From contig JAFRNO010000366.1 of the NCBI GenBank assembly GCA_017430155.1, forward strand, positions 1 to 6,838: 6,838 nt of DNA, in the 5' to 3' direction. Under the pieces are notes generated by a model. It was not told where the DNA came from. It did no database searches and worked only from the letters and a program-made list of their open reading frames with translations. Source of the stretch: Kiritimatiellia bacterium (GTDB taxonomy: Bacteria; Verrucomicrobiota; Kiritimatiellia; RFP12; UBA1067). Shown piece after piece: positions 1 to 5,112 of this stretch. Positions within the stretch are counted from its first letter, which is position 1, and the number at the start of each line of letters is the position of its first letter. The position numbers and the translations under genes were made by a program.

Positions 1-231
1 ATCGCGAAGAAGTACGGCAAGCTCTCCGAGCGCTGGCTCATGGGCTACTACAAGCAGCCGAAGGACTTCGCGCAGATCGACCGCTGGGTGGACATCGCCG
101 TGGAGGAGGGCGTGGACCGCCTCTCGGCCTGGACCTACCGCGGCGGCTACGGCACGGTCGTGGGTGCGCCCGACGCGCTGGCTCTCTGGGATCGAATCGG
201 CGCAAACTACCGGCGCGTCCTGGATGCGTAG
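1..231 (+). CDS. C-terminal fragment of a protein, possibly a TIM-barrel glycosidase-like enzyme (5' end outside window)
   Basis: The reading frame is open from base 1 to a TAG stop at 229-231, giving 76 residues with no start required; the internal ATG at 40 is unlikely to be the real start because the frame continues upstream of it. Visible features are a Trp/Tyr-rich stretch (WLMGYYKQP), a helix (QIDRWVDIAVEEGVDRL), then a strand with SAWTYRGG and a closing helix ending YRRVLDA. A helix followed by an 'xxSxWTYRGG' strand near the C-terminus would suit the last beta/alpha unit of a TIM barrel of the kind common in glycoside hydrolases, and the downstream genes are carbohydrate-related. That family assignment is an inference from the fragment only. 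Codon use is strongly G/C-ending, matching the genes at 4350 and 5113 and unlike the two genes between. Confidence 0.75.
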   Translation: MAKKYGKLSERWLMGYYKQPKDFAQIDRWVDIAVEEGVDRLSAWTYRGGYGTVVGAPDALALWDRIGANYRRVLDA

Positions 232-246
232 GACGGAATTCGCCTG

Positions 247-376
247 CCGCGAGCCGTAGCGGGAGGGCGAGCGTCCCCGCGAGCCGCAGCGGGAGGGCGA
301 GCGTCCCCGCGAGCCGCAGCGGGAGGGCGAGCGTCCCCGCGAGCCGTAGTGGGAGGGTGAGCGTCCCCGCGAGCCG
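247..376. repeat. 30-bp GC-rich tandem repeat, 4.3 copies
   Basis: Units start at 247, 277, 307 and 337, with a 10-base partial unit at 367-376. Each unit begins CCGCGAGCCG, continues YAGYGGGAGGG and ends YGAGCGTCC. Units 2 and 3 are identical; unit 1 differs from them by one base and unit 4 by three. Units abut without spacers, so this is not a CRISPR array. At each unit junction CCCGC (e.g. 306-310) can pair with GCGGG (319-323) across the 8-nt loop GAGCCGCA. In unit 4 the C-to-T change keeps the stem as a G-U pair. The length is a multiple of 3, so both strands stay open across it (repeating PPAAARGDAR on the minus strand), but there is no sign that this is translated. It lies directly after the stop of the upstream gene and could affect transcript 3' ends or be a dispersed genomic repeat. 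Confidence 0.93.
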
Positions 377-386
377 TCTGCAGACG
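375..386. repeat. 12-bp perfect palindrome CGTCTGCAGACG at the end of the tandem array
   Basis: The sequence is its own reverse complement and overlaps the last two bases of the partial repeat unit. Its core GTCTGCA recurs at 442-448, between the -35 and -10 elements of the promoter ahead of the ATPase gene. It may be a protein-binding site or chance; no specific regulator can be named. Confidence 0.5.
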
Positions 387-393
387 ATAGATC

Positions 394-430
394 ATGTAGC
401 GAAATGACAAGAATTAAGATTTCGCTACAT
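394..430. promoter_or_regulatory. Perfect 12-bp inverted repeat upstream of the ATPase promoter
   Basis: ATGTAGCGAAAT at 394-405 is exactly reverse-complemented by ATTTCGCTACAT at 419-430, separated by an AT-rich 13-nt spacer. The right arm ends 5 bases before the proposed -35 box. There is no T-run after it, so it is not a classical intrinsic terminator, although the RNA hairpin could still mark the 3' end of the upstream transcript. Its position is equally suited to an operator or activator site for the gene at 488. Confidence 0.7.
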
Positions 431-435
431 TGACA

Positions 436-465
436 TTGCATGTCTGCAATAAAATGTGGTATAAT
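436..465 (+). promoter_or_regulatory. Sigma-70-type promoter with extended -10 for the ATPase gene
   Basis: TTGCAT at 436-441 (-35), an 18-base spacer, and TATAAT at 460-465 (-10), with TG at 457-458 making an extended -10 (TGGTATAAT). It stands out in an AT-rich patch within a GC-rich window. A second -35-like TTGACA lies at 430-435, but its 24-base spacing to the -10 is too long. Transcription would be expected to start around 471-473, which argues against initiation codons at 440 and 464 for the following gene. Confidence 0.72.
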
Positions 466-476
466 GCGCCCGATTC

Positions 477-480
477 GGAG
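477..480 (+). promoter_or_regulatory. Ribosome binding site that fixes the ATPase start at 488
   Basis: GGAG lies 7 bases before ATG 488. The in-frame ATGs at 440 and 464 lie upstream of, or inside, the promoter and have no comparable Shine-Dalgarno sequence. Confidence 0.65.
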
Positions 481-487
481 AATCAAG

Positions 488-1927
488 ATGCGCTTCATCG
501 GCAGAAAAGAACATTTGGAGGATTTGGAATCTCTTTGGCGGAAGAGAACTTCGTCCATTGTCGCTTGCCGGGGACGGCGGCGAATCGGCAAGTCCACGCT
601 CTTCAGGGAGTTCGCCAGGCGTACGGGCGATGCGTATGTTGAGATTGAGGGGTTGCCTCCCGACAAGAACATGACAAACCAGATGCAGCTTGACAACTTC
701 ATATCTGCGCTGGCGAGCCAGACCGGCTGCAGCATGGATCCTGTCCCAGATTGGCTGCATGCCTTTCAACGTCTTGAGCAGCAGGTTGACGACGCGAAGC
801 GCACGGTTGTGTTGTTGGACGAGATTTCATGGATGGGTGGATACGATCCGATGTTTCCAGGCGTGTTGCGTACGGCATGGGAGACGTTCCTCCATCGGCA
901 TGACCGGCTTGTCCTCGTTGTCTGCGGGTCGGTCTCCGCGTGGATCAAGGAGAACATCCTCGGCAATACGGGTTTTACCGGACGTTTCTCGCGCGATTAC
1001 GTGCTGCCGGAACTGTCGCTGGCGGAGTGCGCCGAATTCTGGGGCGACGCAAAGGATCGTGTGTCCTCGCGCGAGATTCTGGACGTGCTGTCGGTGACGG
1101 GTGGGGTGCCGCGCTATCTTGAAGAGATAGACCCTGGGCTGGATGCCGACGAGAACGTGAGGCGCATGTGTTTCATGTCCGCCGGCGAACTCTACAAGGA
1201 TTTCGATGCGATATTCGATCCGATGTTCGGCACAGACATTGAGCTGAAGAAGAAGATTCTCTGTGAGTTGGTGGGCGGACCTCTTTCGGCCGCGGAGCTT
1301 GAGCGGATTTTCGACCTGGAGCGCAACGGGCGGGTGTCCAAGTCCCTCAAGGCGCTGAAGGAGGGCGGGTTTGTGGCGGACGATCCGCGCTTGAATCCCG
1401 AGACCGGCGAGCAGGCCAGGACTGCGAGATTCCGTTTGCGGGACAACTATACGCGCTTTTACCTGAAGTATGTGGCACCCCGCAAGATGCAGATCGAGAT
1501 GGGCTCTTACAGCTTCATCTCGCTTTCCGCCCTGCCGGACTGGAGCGCCGTCATGGGGCTGCAGTTCGAGAATCTGGTCATCAACAACGCCATGTCGCTG
1601 TTGCCGTTCCTCCATGTCGGAAACGCGATCGTGGAGTCCGCCGCGCCCTACCGCAACATGCGCAGGGGGGCGGACGCCGGGAACGGCTGCCAGATCGACC
1701 TTTTGATACAGACGCCGCGCACGGCATACGTGGTGGAAGTCAAGCGCCGCCGCGAGATCGGCATGGAAGTCATTGACGAGGTCGAGCGGAAAATCAAGCG
1801 GTTGCCGCTGCGCAAGGGGATGACGCCTCGTCCGGTCTTGGTCTATGACGGCGAACTGCATCCTGCGGTGGAGGCCACGGGGTTCTTTGACGCGGTTGTT
1901 CCGGTGTGGAAGCTGCTCGGCAAATGA
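488..1927 (+). CDS. AAA-type ATPase with C-terminal PD-(D/E)XK-like domain (archaeal ATPase / DUF234 type)
   Basis: 479 residues from ATG 488. The frame is open back to ATG 440, but the promoter and the GGAG at 477-480 favour 488, and the protein then opens with MRFIGRKEHLEDL, the usual beginning of this family. Walker A is GRRRIGKST (29-37) and Walker B is VVLLDE (107-112). GGVPRYL (205-211) is the family's conserved segment after the sensor region. A winged-helix-like region follows, then DNYTRFYLKY (319-328), typical of the DUF234 part, and a nuclease-like core with D404 (QIDLL) and E417-V-K419 (VVEVK). Related proteins are common in archaea and anaerobic bacteria, often in many copies per genome, and their role is not established. 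No membrane segment or signal peptide is seen, so it is cytoplasmic. Codon use is more mixed (TTG, GTT, TTT, CGT) than in the flanking genes, suggesting acquisition. It has its own promoter and no obvious partner gene. Confidence 0.9.
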   Translation: MRFIGRKEHLEDLESLWRKRTSSIVACRGRRRIGKSTLFREFARRTGDAYVEIEGLPPDKNMTNQMQLDNFISALASQTGCSMDPVPDWLHAFQRLEQQVDDAKRTVVLLDEISWMGGYDPMFPGVLRTAWETFLHRHDRLVLVVCGSVSAWIKENILGNTGFTGRFSRDYVLPELSLAECAEFWGDAKDRVSSREILDVLSVTGGVPRYLEEIDPGLDADENVRRMCFMSAGELYKDFDAIFDPMFGTDIELKKKILCELVGGPLSAAELERIFDLERNGRVSKSLKALKEGGFVADDPRLNPETGEQARTARFRLRDNYTRFYLKYVAPRKMQIEMGSYSFISLSALPDWSAVMGLQFENLVINNAMSLLPFLHVGNAIVESAAPYRNMRRGADAGNGCQIDLLIQTPRTAYVVEVKRRREIGMEVIDEVERKIKRLPLRKGMTPRPVLVYDGELHPAVEATGFFDAVVPVWKLLGK

Positions 1928-1987
1928 AAGGAACGAGTGTGGCGCGCGAATTCCATGTAGAATTTCAAATCAAATAGAGAACAGGAC
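1928..1987 (+). promoter_or_regulatory. Leader of the 762-residue gene, a diverged copy of the SIS-gene leader
   Basis: This 60-bp gap ends with GAGAACAGGAC directly before ATG 1988; the same 11 bases precede ATG 4350. Further upstream, TTTCAAATC-AAATA (1963-1976) resembles TTTTAAACCTAAACG (4324-4338), and TGTGGCGC occurs in both leaders (1938-1945 and 4314-4321), though here an extra ~14 bases separate it from the start codon. The Shine-Dalgarno GGAG of the SIS leader (4338-4341) is AGAG here (1976-1979), so initiation may be weaker. No convincing -35/-10 pair is seen; TAGAAT at 1958-1963 is the best -10-like hexamer. Confidence 0.6.
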
Positions 1988-2035
1988 ATGCTAAACGACT
2001 TCGGATACATCGACAGGGTGACCGCCAACACCAAG
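1977..2035 (+). repeat. Direct repeat, copy A: SIS-gene start region fused to the 762-residue gene
   Basis: 59 bases matching 4339-4397 at 51 positions with no gaps. The first 16 bases (GAGAACAGGACATGCT) are identical. The differences within the coding part give L/L, F/Y, R/K, V/A, T/I, A/A, T/I and K/K. Similarity fades after codon 16. The match spans ribosome-binding region, start codon and first codons, so it duplicates a translation-start module. Confidence 0.9.
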
Positions 2036-4276
2036 AGAGCCCTGTTGACGACGGTGGCGCTGGGACTGGTGCTTTGCGCATCTGCGGAGGTGTCCTGCTG
2101 CAAAGTCGTCGCCTCGCATGGACTGGTCGTGCCTCTGCCGGAGGACGCGAAGCTTGACACGGAATACTTCCAAAAGGTCGCGATGCCGTTCTATACTGAA
2201 CGAGTCGTCGACGCGTACCGTCCGGCAACCGGCGTGAAGCCGGACGTCGCCGAGCGGGTACGGTTCGTCCGTCGGGCGCTGGCGCGTGCGCTGGCGACCG
2301 GGCGCGACGAGTTCCCGACCCATGAGGAGTTCGAGGCGGCGCACAGCCTGTGGCGCGAAAAGTGCCGCGATGCGGCCGTGGCAATCCTGCACTGCGACGG
2401 TCTGTCGGGCGATGACCGTTACTGGCAGAGCGAGAAGATTTTCAAAGAGGCGATCTCCGCGTTCGACTTCGTCGCCGATCCGTTCATGGGTTTTCTGCTC
2501 CGCCACAAGGCGATGGAGGCGGGACATTACCGCATCCGCCGTAACGAGAAGGTGAACCGCGAGCCGATCCGCAAGGCCGAATCCGCCTGCAGCAACGCAT
2601 TTGTCCAAGTGGCTGAGGTGTTTCGGCGGGCGGACAGGCGAATCGCCGAGCGGCTGGACGAACTGATGGCGCTTCCGGATGGTGCGGCGGAACTCCTCGG
2701 GGACGAATATCTCGTTCGCTGCCATCGCGCGAAGGTCTGCATGGATGCGGCCTTCGAGAAACGTGGATCGTCATGGGCCAAAGATGTGTCCGCCGAGGGA
2801 TGGAAAGGGTGGAACGACTACAATTCGGAGGCGAACTCAAATCTCGTGGCCGCCGTCGCCTTGCGTCCTGAGGACCCTCGCGCGCAGATGATGCTCGCAT
2901 CGCTCTGCGCACGGTCTTGCGGGTCAGGCGATCCGATCGCGCTCATGAACATTGCAGTTTCGAATTCGCTTGACCGCGCCGCGGAGACGATTGAGCGCGT
3001 GTTCCACTTCAGGACTTCGCGCTGGGGCGGATCCACGGCGTTCCTTCTAGATGCCATCCGCGCCGCGACGACGAATGTCTGCACGCGCTCGACGTTCGCG
3101 TATCGTGCGGCCGCCGCAGCGCTCCGCAAGGTGTTCGACGCGGAAACCGATGACGTCGCGAACACGAATCTGGCGAACACGGTCCTCACGCCCGAGCTTT
3201 CGGATAGGCTTTACAGGATGTTCGATGCATACATTGCCGCGCCCGAGGGACCGTACATGCCAAGTCGTGATACGTTTGTCGGGATGGCTGTCTCGCTGGC
3301 GTTGGAGAAGCGCGACTGGCGGACGGTGCGCAAGTACGCCGCGATGTACAGGAAGCCCCCGCGCAGCGGGGACGCATGGTGGATCCGCCTGACCGGCCAC
3401 TCGAGCGACCGCCAGTATCTCTACAACATGTTCAACGTGATAGGGGGAGACGCCAAGCGCCGCGAGCTGTTCATCGACGCGGAGATCGCCATGTCGGAGG
3501 GCCGTCCTGCCGACGCCGATCGCCTGTATGGCGAACTGCGGGGGATGCAGGGCCTTTCGCGCGCCGAAAAGATGACGCTCAGCAGACAGGGCTTCAAGGT
3601 GCGCAAGGTCGTGCAGGAGGCGGCGGGAGGATGGGTCGACGTCATGCCGACCGCAACCGCAAACGAGGCCGAGAACTGGTGGGGTGTCATCGGGACAAAA
3701 CCCGACGGGCACGCGCGCGAGAGGCGGAACGGCAAGTCCTATTACAGAATCGAGCTTCCATTGCCGGGCAAGGGCGCGGAATACGAGGCGACGGTGTATT
3801 TCGAGACGAATGACGTCAAGCAGACGAAGTGGTTCATCGGCTGGGGGCTGGCGCGCCCCTATACCGGATACTGCGCCAAGAGGTCGTCATGGGCGTATCC
3901 GTACATCGGCTTCTGGCGAGACGAGACGGGAGACCATGTCACGGTGGAATGCCCCACTCGCGAGAACGTCAGCTCCAAGGAGGCGGCTGCAAAGTCGAAA
4001 TTCGGGCAAGAGCAGGGCATGTACCCGAAATGGGAGGTGTATCAAGGCGAGCTTGAAAGGCGCGAAGACCATCGCTTCAACATGCGCTGGGACGAGCAGA
4101 GGCTGGTCGTGAAGGTTGACGGCAGGGAGGTGTGGTCTGTGCCGACGCAAACGATCATGAAGGTCCGGGAGTTCCGCGACAACGTCCAGCCAGACTACAG
4201 CGTCTTGCCCGTCTGGAAGGTGTTCAAGAATACCACATTCAGCGGCTACCGGTACCGGCGCGTGGAGGCGGAGTGA
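1988..4276 (+). CDS. Large exported protein of unknown function: helical region plus C-terminal beta-sandwich-like region
   Basis: 762 residues; no family recognised with confidence. The N-terminus MLNDFGYIDRVTANTK copies the start of the SIS protein encoded at 4350. It is followed by a signal peptide (KRALLTTVALGLVLCASA, likely cleavage after A33). There is no good lipobox, so it is probably periplasmic or secreted. Residues ~45-540 look mostly alpha-helical with Ala/Arg-rich repeat-like segments (e.g. LVAAVALRPEDPRAQMMLASLCA), resembling TPR-type solenoids without a clean consensus. From about 555 to the end the composition changes to Trp/Tyr-rich strands (AENWWGVIGTKPDG, TKWFIGWGLARPYTGY, HRFNMRWDEQRLVVKVDGREVW), which suits a jelly-roll/concanavalin-like carbohydrate-binding or DUF1080-like fold; this is inferred from pattern alone. 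GTG 2018 (V11) is an alternative start that would give a short standard signal peptide. Codon use is more mixed than in the genes downstream. It stops 73 bases before the SIS gene. Confidence 0.8.
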   Translation: MLNDFGYIDRVTANTKRALLTTVALGLVLCASAEVSCCKVVASHGLVVPLPEDAKLDTEYFQKVAMPFYTERVVDAYRPATGVKPDVAERVRFVRRALARALATGRDEFPTHEEFEAAHSLWREKCRDAAVAILHCDGLSGDDRYWQSEKIFKEAISAFDFVADPFMGFLLRHKAMEAGHYRIRRNEKVNREPIRKAESACSNAFVQVAEVFRRADRRIAERLDELMALPDGAAELLGDEYLVRCHRAKVCMDAAFEKRGSSWAKDVSAEGWKGWNDYNSEANSNLVAAVALRPEDPRAQMMLASLCARSCGSGDPIALMNIAVSNSLDRAAETIERVFHFRTSRWGGSTAFLLDAIRAATTNVCTRSTFAYRAAAAALRKVFDAETDDVANTNLANTVLTPELSDRLYRMFDAYIAAPEGPYMPSRDTFVGMAVSLALEKRDWRTVRKYAAMYRKPPRSGDAWWIRLTGHSSDRQYLYNMFNVIGGDAKRRELFIDAEIAMSEGRPADADRLYGELRGMQGLSRAEKMTLSRQGFKVRKVVQEAAGGWVDVMPTATANEAENWWGVIGTKPDGHARERRNGKSYYRIELPLPGKGAEYEATVYFETNDVKQTKWFIGWGLARPYTGYCAKRSSWAYPYIGFWRDETGDHVTVECPTRENVSSKEAAAKSKFGQEQGMYPKWEVYQGELERREDHRFNMRWDEQRLVVKVDGREVWSVPTQTIMKVREFRDNVQPDYSVLPVWKVFKNTTFSGYRYRRVEAE

Positions 4277-4349
4277 GCTGGCAGGCGGAACGGCAGGTGT
4301 TTCGCCGCATGGATGTGGCGCATTTTTAAACCTAAACGGAGAACAGGAC
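4277..4349 (+). promoter_or_regulatory. Leader of the SIS gene
   Basis: A 73-bp gap between the stop at 4274-4276 and ATG 4350. It contains TGTGGCGC (4314-4321), an AT-rich patch TTTTTAAACCTAAA (4323-4336) and the Shine-Dalgarno GGAG (4338-4341), 8 bases from the start codon. The part from about 4314 on is the counterpart of the leader at 1928-1987. The AT patch could hold a -10 element, but no clear -35 is visible and no terminator hairpin is seen after the upstream gene, so read-through from it is possible. Confidence 0.5.
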
Positions 4350-4397
4350 ATGCTGAACGACTACGGATACATCGACAAGGCGATCGCGAACATCAAA
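4339..4397 (+). repeat. Direct repeat, copy B: native start region of the SIS gene
   Basis: Partner of 1977-2035 (51 of 59 bases identical). I take this copy as the original. The encoded residues (MLNDYGYIDKAIANIK) run smoothly into the first helix of the SIS protein. In copy A the same residues precede a signal peptide, where they have no evident role. The intact GGAG is also found only here. Confidence 0.88.
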
Positions 4398-5102
4398 GAG
4401 GTCGCCGAGAAGCAGGAGGCCAACATCAAGGCCGCCGCGAAGCTGATGGCGGACGCCATCGCCGACGACAAGCTCATCAACGTCTACGCGGGCGGCGGGC
4501 ACACCACGCTCGCGATGGGCGAGATGTTCTTCCGCGCCGGCGGGCTCGCCAACATCAACCCGCTCATGGAGACCGCGCTCTCCGTCTTCAACCAGGCGCT
4601 CAAGTACCTGGAGCTGGAGCGCACCGTCAACTTCGGCGCGTCCATCGTCAAGTACTACGGCATCAAGGAAGGGGACGTGGTGCTCTTCTTCCACAACATC
4701 GGCATCAACCCCGCCACGATCGACGCGGCGGAGGAGTGCAAGAAGCGCGGCGCGAAGATCATCGCCGTCGCGAGCTCCTACTGGCAGAACGAGATGCCGA
4801 AGGACCACTTCATCCGCCACCCGAACGGCAAGAACCTCTTCGACTACGCGGACGTGTGCATCGACGACTACAATCCCGTGGGCGACGCCGTGGTGAACGT
4901 GCCCGGCATGACCACGCCGATCGGCCCCGTCTCGAACGTGGTGGACTTCACGATCGCGCATCTCCTCGAGATCGAGACGTGCCGCCAGTGCGTGGAGCGC
5001 GGCATCGTGCCACCCGTGTGGAACTCGGCGAACGCCCCCGGCGGCGACGAGAAGAACGCCGTCTACCTCGCCAAGTACAAACCCCTCGTCAAATGCCTCT
5101 AG
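4350..5102 (+). CDS. SIS-domain sugar isomerase-like protein (UPF0309-like)
   Basis: 250 residues, the usual length for the UPF0309/SIS_2 type of phosphosugar-binding protein. An N-terminal helical segment (1-40) precedes a Rossmann-like SIS domain: INVYAGGGHTT (43-53), FFRAGGLANINP (60-71), VVLFFHNIGIN (110-120) and GAKIIAVASS (134-143). The C-terminal NSANAPGGDEKN (225-236) is characteristic of this family. Relatives bind phosphorylated amino sugars or other hexose phosphates, and some act as isomerases or etherases; the exact reaction is not known here. The usual 'GCGHS' and 'SNSGRN' loops read GGGHT and HNIGIN, so the phosphate-binding serines are largely replaced. No signal peptide, so cytoplasmic. 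The stop overlaps the ribosome binding site of the GH20 gene 10 bases on, suggesting an amino-sugar operon with coupled translation. Start chosen for GGAG at 4338-4341 and family length. Confidence 0.88.
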   Translation: MLNDYGYIDKAIANIKEVAEKQEANIKAAAKLMADAIADDKLINVYAGGGHTTLAMGEMFFRAGGLANINPLMETALSVFNQALKYLELERTVNFGASIVKYYGIKEGDVVLFFHNIGINPATIDAAEECKKRGAKIIAVASSYWQNEMPKDHFIRHPNGKNLFDYADVCIDDYNPVGDAVVNVPGMTTPIGPVSNVVDFTIAHLLEIETCRQCVERGIVPPVWNSANAPGGDEKNAVYLAKYKPLVKCL

Positions 5103-5105
5103 GAG
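5101..5105 (+). promoter_or_regulatory. Ribosome binding site of the GH20 gene, overlapping the SIS stop codon
   Basis: AGGAG at 5101-5105 shares two bases with the TAG stop (5100-5102) and lies 7 bases before ATG 5113. Ribosomes ending the SIS gene would stop on the binding site of the next gene, which favours translational coupling. Confidence 0.75.
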
Positions 5106-5112
5106 AAATCAA

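Noticed and set aside
247..376. CRISPR array
   Set aside because: The 30-bp units abut directly without spacers and no cas gene is visible.
207..410. Minus-strand gene encoding PPAAARGDAR repeats
   Set aside because: The frame is open only because the tandem repeat unit is 30 bp long; it overlaps the end of the upstream gene and has no ribosome binding site or recognisable domain.
394..430. Intrinsic terminator for the upstream gene
   Set aside because: The stem is perfect but AT-rich and is followed by TTGACATTG rather than a T-run, so I list it as a regulatory inverted repeat with terminator activity only as a possibility.
430..435. TTGACA as the -35 box of the ATPase promoter
   Set aside because: It is a perfect hexamer but 24 bases from the TATAAT; TTGCAT at 436-441 has an acceptable 18-base spacing.
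827..1861. Long minus-strand open frame of 344 codons opposite the ATPase gene
   Set aside because: It is opposite a gene with clear Walker and nuclease motifs, and its His/Arg/Leu-rich composition is typical of antisense frames in GC-rich DNA. The same applies to the long frames opposite 5113-6594 and 4350-5102.
425..1966. Transposon-like inverted ends CTACAT (425-430) and ATGTAG (1955-1960) around the ATPase gene
   Set aside because: Only 6 bases match, there is no target-site duplication and no longer terminal repeat; chance is a sufficient explanation.
2073..2102. Lipoprotein signal in the 762-residue protein (cysteines at residues 30, 37 and 38)
   Set aside because: The residues before each Cys (LVL, EVS, VSC) do not fit a lipobox, and ASA before E34 gives a better signal peptidase I site.
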